Below, piece after piece: positions 16,924 to 25,626 of a stretch of 64,000 nt of DNA (positions within the stretch are counted from its first letter, which is position 1; every line of letters begins with the position of its first letter). Origin of the DNA: an uncultured Lachnospiraceae bacterium. GTDB lineage: Bacteria > Bacillota > Clostridia > Lachnospirales > Lachnospiraceae. The DNA is taken from contig URPH01000011.1 in NCBI GenBank assembly GCA_900549665.1, positions 1 to 64,000 of the forward strand, given 5' to 3'. Both the position numbers and the translations under genes were made by a program. The notes under the pieces are model-generated. The model ran no database searches. It was given only the letters and a program-made list of their open reading frames with translations, and had not been told where the DNA came from.

Positions 16924-17691
16924 TTATTTTTGATTTTTATCATAGATCAGAGACAGACCAATCAGTGTCAGCTCATTATCCACCTTTATATCATGCTTAC
17001 ACTGGGGGATGATCTTGGAAGCAAGTCCACCGGTCGCTATAACCGGACTTTCATATCCCAGTTCCTCGTTGATCCTGTCGATAATACCGTCAATGGATGA
17101 TGCCTGACTGTAAATGATACCGCTCTTCATACAATCAACTGTATTTTTACCGAGGATTTTCTTTGGTGAATCCAGACTGATCTTGGGAAGCTGCGAGGTA
17201 CGGTTTACAAGTGAATCCAGGGATACCCGCACACCCGGGATAATCATTCCCCCGATATAATTGCGGTTTGGATCCAGTACACTGATCGTCGTAGCCGTGC
17301 CCATATCAATCATAATCAGAGGAGCACCGTACAGATGCAGACCTGCTACTGCATTTACTATAAGATCTGCACCAACCTGTGCCGGATTATCCATCAGAAT
17401 ATTAAGACCTGTCTTAACTCCCGGTCCCACGATCATACATTCCAGACCAAAAAGCTTGTGAATCGCCATCTGCAGAGTACGGTTGATCGGTGGAACAACC
17501 GAAGAAATAATGCATCCGGTCACATTCTTTTTTTCTATATGATACAATTCAAACAATACGTTGAGCGTTGCAGCATATTCAAGCTCGGTCTTTAACGTAT
17601 CGGTTGCAATTCTTTCGAAAAACATAATTTTTTCATTTTGAATACAACCAACAACAATATTGGTGTTTCCGACATCAATGGCTAAAATCAT
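16924..17691 (-). CDS. coaX: Type III pantothenate kinase
   Basis: A 255-residue CoaX of the ASKHA fold, phosphorylating pantothenate in the first committed step of CoA synthesis. Phosphate-1 motif DVGNTN is at 6-11, PGVKTGLNILMDNPAQVGADLI carries the pantothenate site, and IDMGTATT is the second phosphate motif. The start at 17691 is preferred over an ATG two codons earlier because AGGAG is then 7 bp upstream. It lies between coaBC and the ECF S component in one direction. CoaX is not feedback-inhibited by CoA in known cases. Confidence 0.95.
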   Translation of the reverse strand: MILAIDVGNTNIVVGCIQNEKIMFFERIATDTLKTELEYAATLNVLFELYHIEKKNVTGCIISSVVPPINRTLQMAIHKLFGLECMIVGPGVKTGLNILMDNPAQVGADLIVNAVAGLHLYGAPLIMIDMGTATTISVLDPNRNYIGGMIIPGVRVSLDSLVNRTSQLPKISLDSPKKILGKNTVDCMKSGIIYSQASSIDGIIDRINEELGYESPVIATGGLASKIIPQCKHDIKVDNELTLIGLSLIYDKNQK

Positions 17692-17760
17692 ATCCATGCT
17701 CCTCTAATTTGTGTGTTATATTATGCCAAAGCCAACAGCCCGGCAGATATAGGTAAAATC

Positions 17761-18369
17761 CTATCTTTTCAATGCTTTATGCAAAGCCAGTGAAATGGCT
17801 CCGGCTAAAATACAGCATGATACGGCTTCAATCAGTCCCTGAATGCCGACCAGTGCAATGATAAAGGAAATCGGGTTGGATACGCCAAGTTTATCCACCA
17901 GTCCCTGTATGTAATCGGATGAGTAAAAGAAAATAACAATACATCCCATGAAAAACAGAGTATTTAACAACGGACAGCAAATTGCACCGAGAAAATAAGC
18001 TGCTTTTCCGGTTTTTAATTTTTTAAACAATTTAAAAAGATATGCTGTACACAGGCCCTCTAAAAACCGGGGTACCAAAATCGTAAATACCGCAAAAAAA
18101 AGGTTCACGCTCATCAGCGTACTCATCATTCCGCTGGCACCGATCAAAGCATTGTAGAGACTGGTAAAGCCAAATCCCAGACCACATACAATTCCCCCAA
18201 TCGGTCCAATAATAATGGCACCGATTGCAACCGGTATTGTAACCAATGAAACGCTTAAAAACGGGGTACGAATCGTACCGAGAGGGGTAGTTCCCATGAT
18301 GATGGTAATGGCAAGCAGAAGTGCCATTTCTACCATAGTGAGTGTGTCAAGTTTCTTTTTTGTTTCCAT
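17761..18369 (-). CDS. ECF transporter S component, probably pantothenate-specific (PanT-like)
   Basis: A 202-residue, very hydrophobic protein with about six membrane helices and the small-residue-rich N-terminal pattern of ECF S components (ALLLAITIIMGTTPLG, PVAIGAIIIGPIGG). S components bind one vitamin and associate with the EcfA1-A2-T module encoded 4.4 kb away. Specificity is inferred from context: the next genes on the same strand are coaX (69 bp away) and coaBC, which use pantothenate. A sequence search against PanT would settle it; other vitamins cannot be excluded by eye. Confidence 0.75.
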   Translation of the reverse strand: METKKKLDTLTMVEMALLLAITIIMGTTPLGTIRTPFLSVSLVTIPVAIGAIIIGPIGGIVCGLGFGFTSLYNALIGASGMMSTLMSVNLFFAVFTILVPRFLEGLCTAYLFKLFKKLKTGKAAYFLGAICCPLLNTLFFMGCIVIFFYSSDYIQGLVDKLGVSNPISFIIALVGIQGLIEAVSCCILAGAISLALHKALKR

Positions 18370-18600
18370 TTTTCTTCTCCTTTGATAAAACGTCTTTCGA
18401 CTGTCTTTCTAAAGCGAAACAATCCAGAGAGCACATTGACATAAATGATATGTTTATATAGATATATGGTTGCCGCCAGACGGTCAGCACCAAAAGATGT
18501 TTGCACAGATATATCGATGCATTTTCCTCTGGAATAACGCTCAAATAAAAAATATCATAGCAATACTGATTTGTAAATGATTGTTTTATATTTTGTGCAT
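18370..18600 (-). promoter_or_regulatory. Promoter and ~180-nt leader of the S component-coaX-coaBC block
   Basis: In the minus sense, TTTACA and TATTTT are separated by 17 bp near 18548-18576, leaving a leader of about 170-190 nt before the S-component ATG. The leader includes the stretch GGTGCTGACCGTCTGGCGGC near 18475-18495 and several short self-complementary pieces. I do not recognise a riboswitch class, though vitamin-transporter leaders of this length often carry one. No coding frame here looks real. Confidence 0.35.
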
Positions 18601-18636
18601 AAAAAAAGACCATCGGCAACCTGTCGATGGTCTTTT
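18601..18636 (-). terminator. Rho-independent terminator of the ribosomal operon
   Basis: Minus-sense GACCATCG and CGATGGTC form a perfect 8-bp stem, extended by A-T pairs, followed by seven T. It lies 34 bp after the rplQ stop and marks the end of the S10-spc-alpha transcript. Confidence 0.93.
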
Positions 18637-18669
18637 CATCTGCTGTTTGTGTATTGGAAAGGTCTTAAA

Positions 18670-19206
18670 TTAAACTAACTCAAGTACAACTTCCATTGCT
18701 GCGTCACCTTTACGTTCGCCAATTTTGATGATACGTGTGTAACCACCCTTACGGTCAACGTATTTGGGAGCAACTTCGTCAAATAATTTTGCCACAAGAT
18801 CAACTTCTTTTGTATTTTTCTTCTTACCGGCTGCCTGAGAAGGAACCTCGGTAACAGGATATAATACTTTTAACATCTGTCTTCTGGCATGAAGTCTGCT
18901 GGGAAGATCTTTTTTGATTTCCTTTTCTACTTCATCATATACGGTAACTTTCTTGCCGTCTTTAACTTCTTTTACTCTCTTGCCGTCAGCATCTTTTCTT
19001 GCAACTTTAGCTGTAACCTTAACAGTTTCAAAGTTGTCTTTTTCTTTTACTGCAAGTGCGATCAGACCTTCTGCGATTTTGCGAACTTCTTTAGCTCTTG
19101 CTTCTGTGGTAACGATCTTACCATGATACAGTAAATTGGTTACCTGATTTCTTAATAATGCTTTTCTCTGGCTGCTTGTTCTGCCAAGTTTTCTGTATTT
19201 TGCCAT
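18670..19206 (-). CDS. rplQ: 50S ribosomal protein L17 with a large insertion
   Basis: A 178-residue L17 (bL17), lining the exit-tunnel side of the 50S subunit. The conserved ends are clear: MAKYRKLGRTSSQRKALLRN at the start, LHARRQ at 105-110, and GGYTRIIKIGERKGDAAMEV at the end. Canonical L17 is about 115-120 residues; here roughly 55 extra, mostly charged residues lie between about 52 and 103 and near 124-135. The frame is intact and the insertion is lysine-rich, as expected for ribosome binding. Start ATG at 19206 follows GGAGG. Last gene of the operon. Confidence 0.96.
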   Translation of the reverse strand: MAKYRKLGRTSSQRKALLRNQVTNLLYHGKIVTTEARAKEVRKIAEGLIALAVKEKDNFETVKVTAKVARKDADGKRVKEVKDGKKVTVYDEVEKEIKKDLPSRLHARRQMLKVLYPVTEVPSQAAGKKKNTKEVDLVAKLFDEVAPKYVDRKGGYTRIIKIGERKGDAAMEVVLELV

Positions 19207-19334
19207 TTTTATATCCTCCATTCATGGTGCCACCGGACAACGCTCTTTGGTCTTAGATATCCGGCAGTTGTTGATTGCCATTCATGAGTGTACATATAAA
19301 TACTCTTTGGATTTACTTTATATGCCAATCAATT

Positions 19335-20294
19335 TTATTCTTCGCCTGAATTTAATTCAAGGCCTAATTCTTTTAACTTAGCCAAAACTTCCTCTAATGA
19401 CTTACGTCCGAGATTGCGGACCTTCATCATATCATCGGGAGTCTTGTTGGTCAATTCCTCTACAGTATTGATATTTGCTCTCTTTAAGCAGTTGTATGAA
19501 CGAACAGAAAGCTCTAATTCATCAATGCTCATTTCAAGAACCTTTTCCTTCTCATCATCTTCTTTTTCAACCATAACTTCTGCGCTCTTAGCGTTTTCGG
19601 ATAAGTCGATGAAGAGCTTGAGATGCTCGCTAAGTACTTTTGCTGCAAGACTGACAGCATCATCCGGATACAGAGTTCCGTTGGTGTATACATCCAATGT
19701 TAACTTGTCGTAATCCGTAACCTGACCGACACGGGTATTTTCGACGGTCATATTTACTCTTTCAACAGGTGTGTAGATGGAATCTACTGCGATAACACCA
19801 ATGCGTAAACCTTCGCCCTTATTTTTGTCAGCGCTTACATATCCTCTACCGTTTGTAATGGTAAGTTCCATGTATAACTTGCTGTCTTTACCACCGCTTA
19901 ATGTAGCGATAACCTGATCTTTGTTGATGATCTCGATGTCTGAATCAACCTGAATATCAGATGCTCTTACAACGCCTTCGCCTTCAAACTCAATGTAAGC
20001 TGACTTGGGTTCGTTAGATGAACTGGTATTTTTGATTGCAAGACTCTTTAAGTTCATAATAATCTCTGTCACATCCTCTTTTACTCCGGGGATGGAAGAA
20101 AACTCATGTAATACACCATCAATCTTAACCTGGCTTACTGCGGTTCCGGGTAAAGAAGAAAGCATGATTCTTCTTAAAGAATTACCAAGGGTAATACCAT
20201 AGCCTCTTTCCAAAGGCTCAACAACAAATTTTCCGTACTTCTTATCTTCTGAGATTTCAACAACTTCAATATTCGGTCTCTCAAAATCAAACAC
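19335..20294 (-). CDS. rpoA: RNA polymerase alpha subunit
   Basis: A 319-residue alpha subunit. The N-terminal dimerisation domain includes GYGITLGNSLRRIMLSSLPG; the C-terminal domain at about 250-319 (IDELELSVRSYNCLKRANI..LGRKSLEEV) contacts activators and UP elements. The start is a GTG at 20294, with GGAGG 8 bp upstream. It follows rpsD by 27 bp and precedes rplQ by a 128-bp gap, the standard alpha-operon order. The length is normal. Confidence 0.97.
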   Translation of the reverse strand: MFDFERPNIEVVEISEDKKYGKFVVEPLERGYGITLGNSLRRIMLSSLPGTAVSQVKIDGVLHEFSSIPGVKEDVTEIIMNLKSLAIKNTSSSNEPKSAYIEFEGEGVVRASDIQVDSDIEIINKDQVIATLSGGKDSKLYMELTITNGRGYVSADKNKGEGLRIGVIAVDSIYTPVERVNMTVENTRVGQVTDYDKLTLDVYTNGTLYPDDAVSLAAKVLSEHLKLFIDLSENAKSAEVMVEKEDDEKEKVLEMSIDELELSVRSYNCLKRANINTVEELTNKTPDDMMKVRNLGRKSLEEVLAKLKELGLELNSGEE

Positions 20295-20321
20295 TGCAAT
20301 ACCCTCCTTACAAAACGGTTA

Positions 20322-20915
20322 TTATTTGGAGTATAACTCGACGATAAGCATTTCGTTTACAGGAACGTCGATCTGTTCACGTGTAGGAAGTGCTTTAACT
20401 GTTCCTTTGAGTGCTTCCAAATCCTGCTCTAACCATTCCGGTGAAATTCTGCCGGCTGTTACTTCAACGATATCTTTGTATCTCTGTAAGCTCTTAGATT
20501 TTTCTCTGATTTCAATAACATCTCCTGCTTTTACTAAGTATGAAGGGATGTTTACTGACTGACCATTTACCAATACATGCTTGTGATCAACGATCTGTCT
20601 TGCTTCTCTTCTTGTTCTGGCAAAACCAAGACGGAAAACAACGTTGTCAAGTCTTGACTCAAGCATTGTCATAAGGTTATCACCAGTCATACCTTTTTTA
20701 CGGTCAGCTTTTTTGTAGTAATTTCTGAAAGGTTTTTCCAGTACGCCGTAGATGAATTTAGCTTTCTGTTTCTCACGTAACTGTAAGCCGTACTCGCTCA
20801 TCTTCTTGCCTGCTCTTGCAGATTTACGGTTGGATTTTTTGGTATAACCTAAATATGTGGGATCTAAATCTAAAGATCTGCATCTTTTTAATACCGGTGT
20901 TTTGTTAACTGCCAT
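20322..20915 (-). CDS. rpsD: 30S ribosomal protein S4
   Basis: A 197-residue S4 (uS4), a primary 16S-binding protein. It carries the S4 RNA-binding domain (SRLDNVVFRLGFARTRREARQIVDHKHVLVNG) in the middle. No zinc-cysteine cluster is present at the N-terminus. Between rpsK and rpsD lies a 109-bp gap holding a hairpin with ATCCAC at 20954-20959 and GTGGAT at 20970-20975; S4 regulates its own synthesis in other bacteria, so a feedback site is conceivable. Confidence 0.97.
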   Translation of the reverse strand: MAVNKTPVLKRCRSLDLDPTYLGYTKKSNRKSARAGKKMSEYGLQLREKQKAKFIYGVLEKPFRNYYKKADRKKGMTGDNLMTMLESRLDNVVFRLGFARTRREARQIVDHKHVLVNGQSVNIPSYLVKAGDVIEIREKSKSLQRYKDIVEVTAGRISPEWLEQDLEALKGTVKALPTREQIDVPVNEMLIVELYSK

Positions 20916-21024
20916 TTTTAATTATCCTCCTACTATTGTTTACAATGATCATTATCCACGTGATATTGTGTGGATTCATCTTCTTCCAATGGTTTTAAGT
21001 TTTCAAGTTTATTTATAGTAAAAA

Positions 21025-21423
21025 TTATACACGACGGCGTTTGGGCGGGCGGCATCCGTTGTGAGGAACCGGTGTTACGTCTTTGATACTTGTAACTTCC
21101 AAACCTGCTGCCTGAAGAGCACGGATTGCTGCTTCACGTCCTGATCCGGGTCCTTTTACAAAAACATCTACTGTCTTTAATCCATGAATTAATGCTGCCT
21201 TTGTTGCAGTCTCTGCTGCCATCTGTGCTGCATATGGAGTAGATTTTCTTGAACCTCTAAAACCAAGACCACCTGCACTTGCCCAGCTTAATGCGTTACC
21301 TTCTGTATCAGTCAAAGTAACGATTGTATTATTGAAAGATGACTGGATATGTGCCTGTCCGCGTTCAACGTTTTTCTTAACACGCTTTTTTGTAACTCTT
21401 TTAGTTGCTACTTTTTTAGCCAT
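21025..21423 (-). CDS. rpsK: 30S ribosomal protein S11
   Basis: A 132-residue S11 (uS11) of the 30S platform. Diagnostic stretches are AHIQSSFNNTIVTLTDTEGN, GSRKSTPYAAQMAAE and the C-terminal DVTPVPHNGCRPPKRRRV. The length is normal, including a lysine-rich N-terminal extension. It lies between rpsM (34 bp) and rpsD in alpha-operon order. Confidence 0.98.
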   Translation of the reverse strand: MAKKVATKRVTKKRVKKNVERGQAHIQSSFNNTIVTLTDTEGNALSWASAGGLGFRGSRKSTPYAAQMAAETATKAALIHGLKTVDVFVKGPGSGREAAIRALQAAGLEVTSIKDVTPVPHNGCRPPKRRRV

Positions 21424-21457
21424 TTTAAACTAACCTACTTTCTTGATATGCTTCTAA

Positions 21458-21826
21458 TTATTTTTTCTTGTTTGCTACGGTTCTCTTAGGACCTTTTCTT
21501 GTTCTTGCATTTGTCTTTGTCTTCTGACCACGAACAGGAAGTCCTTTTCTATGACGGATACCTCTGTAGCATCCGATTTCCTGTAATCTCTTGATGTTTA
21601 AAGCGATTTCTCTTCTTAAATCACCTTCTACAGTCTGTGTTGCGTCAATTACTTCGCTGATTCTTTTAACTTCTTCATCTGTTAAATCTCTGCAGCGAGT
21701 GTCAGGATTAACATTTGCTTCTGCTAAAATACGATTAGAACTTACTCTACCGATACCATAGATGTAAGTTAAACCGATCTCAACACGTTTGTCTCTGGGT
21801 AAGTCTACACCTGCAATACGAGCCAT
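21458..21826 (-). CDS. rpsM: 30S ribosomal protein S13
   Basis: A 122-residue S13 (uS13) in the 30S head that bridges to the 50S subunit. MARIAGVDLPRDKRVEIGLTYI at the N-terminus and GIRHRKGLPVRGQKTKTNARTRKGP at the C-terminus identify it. Start ATG at 21826 follows GGAGG. It is the first gene after the unusually long 268-bp structured gap behind rpmJ, so it may have its own promoter or leader control. Confidence 0.98.
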   Translation of the reverse strand: MARIAGVDLPRDKRVEIGLTYIYGIGRVSSNRILAEANVNPDTRCRDLTDEEVKRISEVIDATQTVEGDLRREIALNIKRLQEIGCYRGIRHRKGLPVRGQKTKTNARTRKGPKRTVANKKK

Positions 21827-22094
21827 TTTAAAAATTCCTCCATTTGTTTACTTGTTGCAATCATAAAATTGCAAGCAGATACTAATTGATTGGGGGATGC
21901 ACATATCCCCAACCGGGTATATACCCGATCTTTCCGATACTAAAGGTTGTCTTCTCGGTATCAATAAGTAATCTCCCGTAGGCTCATCTACGTTCAATTA
22001 TCTTAAATTGTACACATTCCGATGACGGCGGTCTGTGTACATCAGCCGCTTTTTTGATTCCTAAAAGCTCCACGTCTGGTCTGTTAATTGTGGA
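21827..22094 (-). promoter_or_regulatory. Hairpin-rich 268-bp gap between rpmJ and rpsM
   Basis: Five inverted repeats follow one another. They are TGTACAC (22009-22015) with GTGTACA (22035-22041); CGTAG (21977-21981) with CTACG (21988-21992); GATAC (21936-21940) with GTATC (21958-21962); the perfect palindrome CGGGTATATACCCG (21914-21927); and TTGGGGGAT..ATCCCCAA (21890-21912). No reading frame is convincing. In most Firmicutes this gap is short. A structured leader for rpsM-rpsK-rpsD-rpoA-rplQ or a decayed insertion are the two readings. Confidence 0.6.
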
Positions 22095-22208
22095 TTATCC
22101 CTGTACCTGTTTGTGCTTGGGATTTTCACAGATAATTCTGATTTTCCCTTTTCTTTTGATTACTTTGCATTTTTCGCAAATCGGTTTTACTGATGATCTA
22201 ACTTTCAC
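22095..22208 (-). CDS. rpmJ: 50S ribosomal protein L36
   Basis: A 37-residue L36 (bL36) with a zinc-binding cysteine pattern, CEKCKV followed by CENPKH. The start is a GTG at 22208 read as VKVRSSVKPICEKC, supported by GGAGG 7 bp upstream; the frame extends further upstream but without an SD. This is the usual zinc-type L36, located between infA and rpsM as expected. Confidence 0.96.
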   Translation of the reverse strand: MKVRSSVKPICEKCKVIKRKGKIRIICENPKHKQVQG

Positions 22209-22322
22209 GTTAAACCCTCCTTTCACAAAAAGACCATTTTGTATTATAGCATCAAGGCGCAGCAATAGCAAGCACTTTTTCATAATTCAGTCTGCTTTTT
22301 ACGGAAGCGCCGCCATAATCTG

Positions 22323-22541
22323 TTATTTATCTCTCCAAATAATACGTCCCTTGGATAAATCATAAGGTGATAACTCCAAAGTAACTTTGTCGCCCGGTAA
22401 AATACGGATAAAGTTTTGTCTCAACTTACCGCTGATATGGGCCAACACTCTGTGTCCGTTTTCCAGTTCTACCTGAAACATGGTATTGGGTAATTTCTCA
22501 ACTACTGTTCCTTCAATTTCGATTACATCTGCTTTTGACAT
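22323..22541 (-). CDS. infA: Translation initiation factor IF-1
   Basis: A 72-residue OB-fold protein binding the 30S A site during initiation. MSKADVIEIEGTVVEKLPN and GHRVLAHISGKLRQNFIRILPGDKV are diagnostic. The ATG at 22541 is used, behind GGAGG that lies inside the final codons of the upstream KOW gene. It is followed by 114 bp to rpmJ. Confidence 0.98.
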   Translation of the reverse strand: MSKADVIEIEGTVVEKLPNTMFQVELENGHRVLAHISGKLRQNFIRILPGDKVTLELSPYDLSKGRIIWRDK

Positions 22542-22542
22542 A

Positions 22543-22818
22543 TTATACCTCCGCATTATTCATGTGTTGCCAAAATAGTTTTAATGTTCTTTTTATTTCA
22601 TGATCATACAACGGATCATTCTTTAGAAGCTTTTTGGTAAGCTCATCTGTCGGATATTGTTTGTTAATCCGGACATGTTTTAGGGATTTACGCTTGGGAT
22701 TGGAAAGCTTTTTGATTTCTCCGTCCACCAGATAAACAAATCCGTTTTCTTCCTTTATTATGATGTAAGCATGACCTTTATCATGTCCTGCCATTGATAT
22801 TGCAATGTTACCAGTCAT
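22543..22818 (-). CDS. KOW domain RNA-binding protein
   Basis: A 91-residue protein starting MTGNIAISMAGHDKGHAYII, a KOW/L14e-type fold (residues about 6-50) that binds RNA; the C-terminal half is a charged helix. It occurs between map and infA in many Clostridia and is presumed ribosome-associated, but its role is not established. Start ATG at 22818 has GAGG 7 bp upstream; its stop practically touches the infA start, implying coupling. Confidence 0.85.
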   Translation of the reverse strand: MTGNIAISMAGHDKGHAYIIIKEENGFVYLVDGEIKKLSNPKRKSLKHVRINKQYPTDELTKKLLKNDPLYDHEIKRTLKLFWQHMNNAEV

Positions 22819-22829
22819 ATCAGTTCCTC

Positions 22830-23585
22830 TTAATACAACGTCAGGATATCCGGTTCACCATCCGGTTTGATCAGGATGGTATTTTCATAATGAGCTGAAA
22901 TACTGTGGTCTGCTGAAACAACTGTCCAGTCATCATCCAGCCAGTCAACCTCAGCGGTTCCTAAATTGATCATCGGCTCAACAGCCAGTGTCATGCCGGC
23001 ACAAAGTCGGATACCACGTCTTTTCTGTGCAAAGTTTGGCACCTGGGGATCCTCATGAAGATGTGTTCCGATTCCATGTCCCACCAGATCTCTTACGATT
23101 CCATAACCGAATTGTGAGATATAAGCATCGATGGCATTGGATATATCATGAAGATGATTTCCATCTTTTGCCATTTTTATACCTTCAAAAAAGCTCTGTT
23201 TGGTACGCTCCATCAGAAGTGTTGCTTCTTCACTTACTTTTCCGACCGGAAAAGTGCGTGCCATATCGGAATGATATCCTTTATAGATAAGACCTGCATC
23301 AAGACTTATGATATCTCCCTCTTTGAGTATTCTGCTCTTTTTCGGAATGCCATGTACGACCTCTTCATTGACAGAGGTACAAATGGATGCAGGATATCCG
23401 TTATAATTTAAGAAATTCGGCTCGCAACCGTGTGCACGGATCAGTTTATCACCAAGCTGATTGACCTCCATGGTTGAGATACCCGGCCTGACAGCCTGCT
23501 CTAAATTGTAAAAAACATCGGCTAACAATTTGCACGATTCGCGCATGAGTTCAATTTCTCTTGCAGATTTAATTGAAACAGCCAT
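22830..23585 (-). CDS. map: Type I methionine aminopeptidase
   Basis: A 251-residue MetAP that removes initiator methionine co-translationally. The five metal ligands are visible in order: Asp in SLDAGLIYKGYHSD (two aspartates), His in DLVGHGIGTHLHE, Glu in AVEPMINLG and Glu in YENTILI. HGIP supplies the substrate histidine. The length fits type Ia. It lies 2 bp downstream of adk and 11 bp before the KOW gene, the common secY-adk-map-infA order. Confidence 0.97.
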   Translation of the reverse strand: MAVSIKSAREIELMRESCKLLADVFYNLEQAVRPGISTMEVNQLGDKLIRAHGCEPNFLNYNGYPASICTSVNEEVVHGIPKKSRILKEGDIISLDAGLIYKGYHSDMARTFPVGKVSEEATLLMERTKQSFFEGIKMAKDGNHLHDISNAIDAYISQFGYGIVRDLVGHGIGTHLHEDPQVPNFAQKRRGIRLCAGMTLAVEPMINLGTAEVDWLDDDWTVVSADHSISAHYENTILIKPDGEPDILTLY

Positions 23586-23587
23586 TT

Positions 23588-24232
23588 TTATTCTCCCAAA
23601 ATTTCAACAATCGCAGCAAAAACATCTTTCATATCTGCTGTACCATCAACACTCTTTAATACACCTTTTCCTTCATAAAAATCGATCAGGGGCTGTGTCT
23701 GCTCATGATATACCTTTAAACGGTTTTTAACGGTTTCGGGCTGGTCATCATCACGGATGATCAGTTCTTTTCCGCAGTTATCGCAGATTCCCTCTGTCTT
23801 GGGTGCATTGTATACAATATGATAGGTTGCTCCGCAGGCTACACATGCACGTCTGCCACCCATACGATTGATAATATTGTCGTCCGGGACATCAACGTTG
23901 ACCGCATAGTCAATCCTGTCACCGAGTTTTGTCAATGCTTCATCCAATACATTGGCCTGAGGGATTGTTCTCGGGAAACCATCTAATACATAACCGTTTT
24001 TGCAGTCATCCTGTGCTACTCTGTCAAGCAGGATCTTAACGGTCAGTTCATCGGGAACCAGCTTACCCTGATCCATATACTGTTTTGCTTCTTTACCAAG
24101 CTCTGTACCGTTTTTGATATTTGCTCTGAAAATATCACCGGTAGAAACGTGGGGAATACCATATTTTTCTGCAATCATCTTGGCCTGTGTACCTTTGCCG
24201 GCACCGGGCGCACCTAACATAACGATTTTCAT
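23588..24232 (-). CDS. adk: Adenylate kinase with zinc-binding lid
   Basis: A 214-residue adenylate kinase interconverting ATP+AMP and 2 ADP. The P-loop GAPGAGKGTQ is at about 7-16, with GFPRT and the lid at 125-160. The lid carries four cysteines (CVACG and CDNCG), a structural zinc site typical of Gram-positive enzymes. The ATG at 24232 is chosen with AGG upstream; a longer frame reaching 24268 lacks an SD. It is between secY and map. Confidence 0.97.
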   Translation of the reverse strand: MKIVMLGAPGAGKGTQAKMIAEKYGIPHVSTGDIFRANIKNGTELGKEAKQYMDQGKLVPDELTVKILLDRVAQDDCKNGYVLDGFPRTIPQANVLDEALTKLGDRIDYAVNVDVPDDNIINRMGGRRACVACGATYHIVYNAPKTEGICDNCGKELIIRDDDQPETVKNRLKVYHEQTQPLIDFYEGKGVLKSVDGTADMKDVFAAIVEILGE

Positions 24233-24306
24233 TTGAAACCTCCAAGCTAATACGCAAGCATGGGACATAACGGTAAACCGCCTGCCCCAAATTGCGTTTT
24301 CATATT

Positions 24307-25626
24307 CTAGTCATTCAAGAATCCTTTGTAATTTCTTACCAAAAGCATGGATTCGATCTGTTTGATTGTCTCCAGTACTACACTTACGATAATGATAAGG
24401 CTTGTGCCGCCAAATGAAACGCTGGCACCAAACACACCATTAAAGATGTAGGGAACAATCGCAACGATCAGAAGTCCGCAGGCTCCGATAAAGATAATAT
24501 ATTTCAGGATCTTATTCAAGTATTCAGTTGTGGGCTTACCAGGTCTGATACCCGGAATAAATCCACCTGACTTTTTAATGTTGTTGGATACTTCCAATGG
24601 ATTAAATGTGATGGATGTATAAAAGTAAGCAAAAAAGATTACCAATAATACATAAACAAGCAATCCGATGGAATATACCGGAGTACTGGGTTTGCACCAG
24701 TTGTTGGAATTTAATCCTCTTAAAACCTCTCCCCAAAATCCCTTTTCCTGTACATTTAATAACTGACAAATGACGATTGGGAACTCCATCAGAGAAGAAG
24801 CGAAGATAATCGGGATAACGCCGGCCGTATTGACCTTTAACGGGATAACGGAGCTCTGTCCGCCTACGGTACGTCTTCCCTGGATTTTCTTAGCATACTG
24901 AACCGGAATTTTACGAATGCCGCCATTTAAAATAACGACAAGAACGATCATACCGATTATAACAGCTATGATAATAACCGCAGCCACAACTCCAAGTGCG
25001 ATTGTAGATGCACCCTTTACAAACTGATCAAACAGATTTGTCAGGTCGTTGGGCAGTCTTGAGATAATATTGATGATCAGGACGATGGAAATACCATTTC
25101 CGACACCTTTTTCTGTAATACGCTCACCTACCCACATCAAAAATGCACTACCGGCTGTTAAAGCAGCTATAACCACGATATAGTCAATAACTTCTATGTC
25201 ACCCTGCAACAGACCCTGATTACCAAAACCGATTGCCATGGCTGATGATTCGATCAATGCCAGACCTACGGTCACATAACGGGTAATTGCCTGAATTTTT
25301 TTACGTCCGTCTTCACCATCTTTCTGCATTTCTTCCAATTTCGGAATTGCAATTGTTAAAAGCTGCATAATAATGGATGATGTAATATAGGGTGTGATAT
25401 TCAATGCAAGTACGGACATTCTTAAGAAAGAACCACCTGTAAATGCATCAAAAAAGCCAAAAGTACCAGCTGTCTGCTGTTCAAACCACTGTGAGAAAAA
25501 ATCTCGGTTTACACCCGGGACGGGTAGTTGGCATCCAAAACGGATGACAACTAACATCGCGAATGTGAACAGTAATCTGTTACGGACCTCTTTTACTTTA
25601 AAGGCATTGGTTAAGGTTTTTAACAT
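24307..25626 (-). CDS. secY: Preprotein translocase subunit SecY
   Basis: A 439-residue channel protein with ten membrane helices. Recognised by VPGVNRDFF near residue 35-45, the plug/lateral-gate region MSVLALNITPYITSSIIMQLL and the cytoplasmic loop KIPVQYAKKIQGRR important for SecA/ribosome binding. The start ATG overlaps the rplO stop as TAATG, so translation is probably coupled. Confidence 0.97.
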   Translation of the reverse strand: MLKTLTNAFKVKEVRNRLLFTFAMLVVIRFGCQLPVPGVNRDFFSQWFEQQTAGTFGFFDAFTGGSFLRMSVLALNITPYITSSIIMQLLTIAIPKLEEMQKDGEDGRKKIQAITRYVTVGLALIESSAMAIGFGNQGLLQGDIEVIDYIVVIAALTAGSAFLMWVGERITEKGVGNGISIVLIINIISRLPNDLTNLFDQFVKGASTIALGVVAAVIIIAVIIGMIVLVVILNGGIRKIPVQYAKKIQGRRTVGGQSSVIPLKVNTAGVIPIIFASSLMEFPIVICQLLNVQEKGFWGEVLRGLNSNNWCKPSTPVYSIGLLVYVLLVIFFAYFYTSITFNPLEVSNNIKKSGGFIPGIRPGKPTTEYLNKILKYIIFIGACGLLIVAIVPYIFNGVFGASVSFGGTSLIIIVSVVLETIKQIESMLLVRNYKGFLND

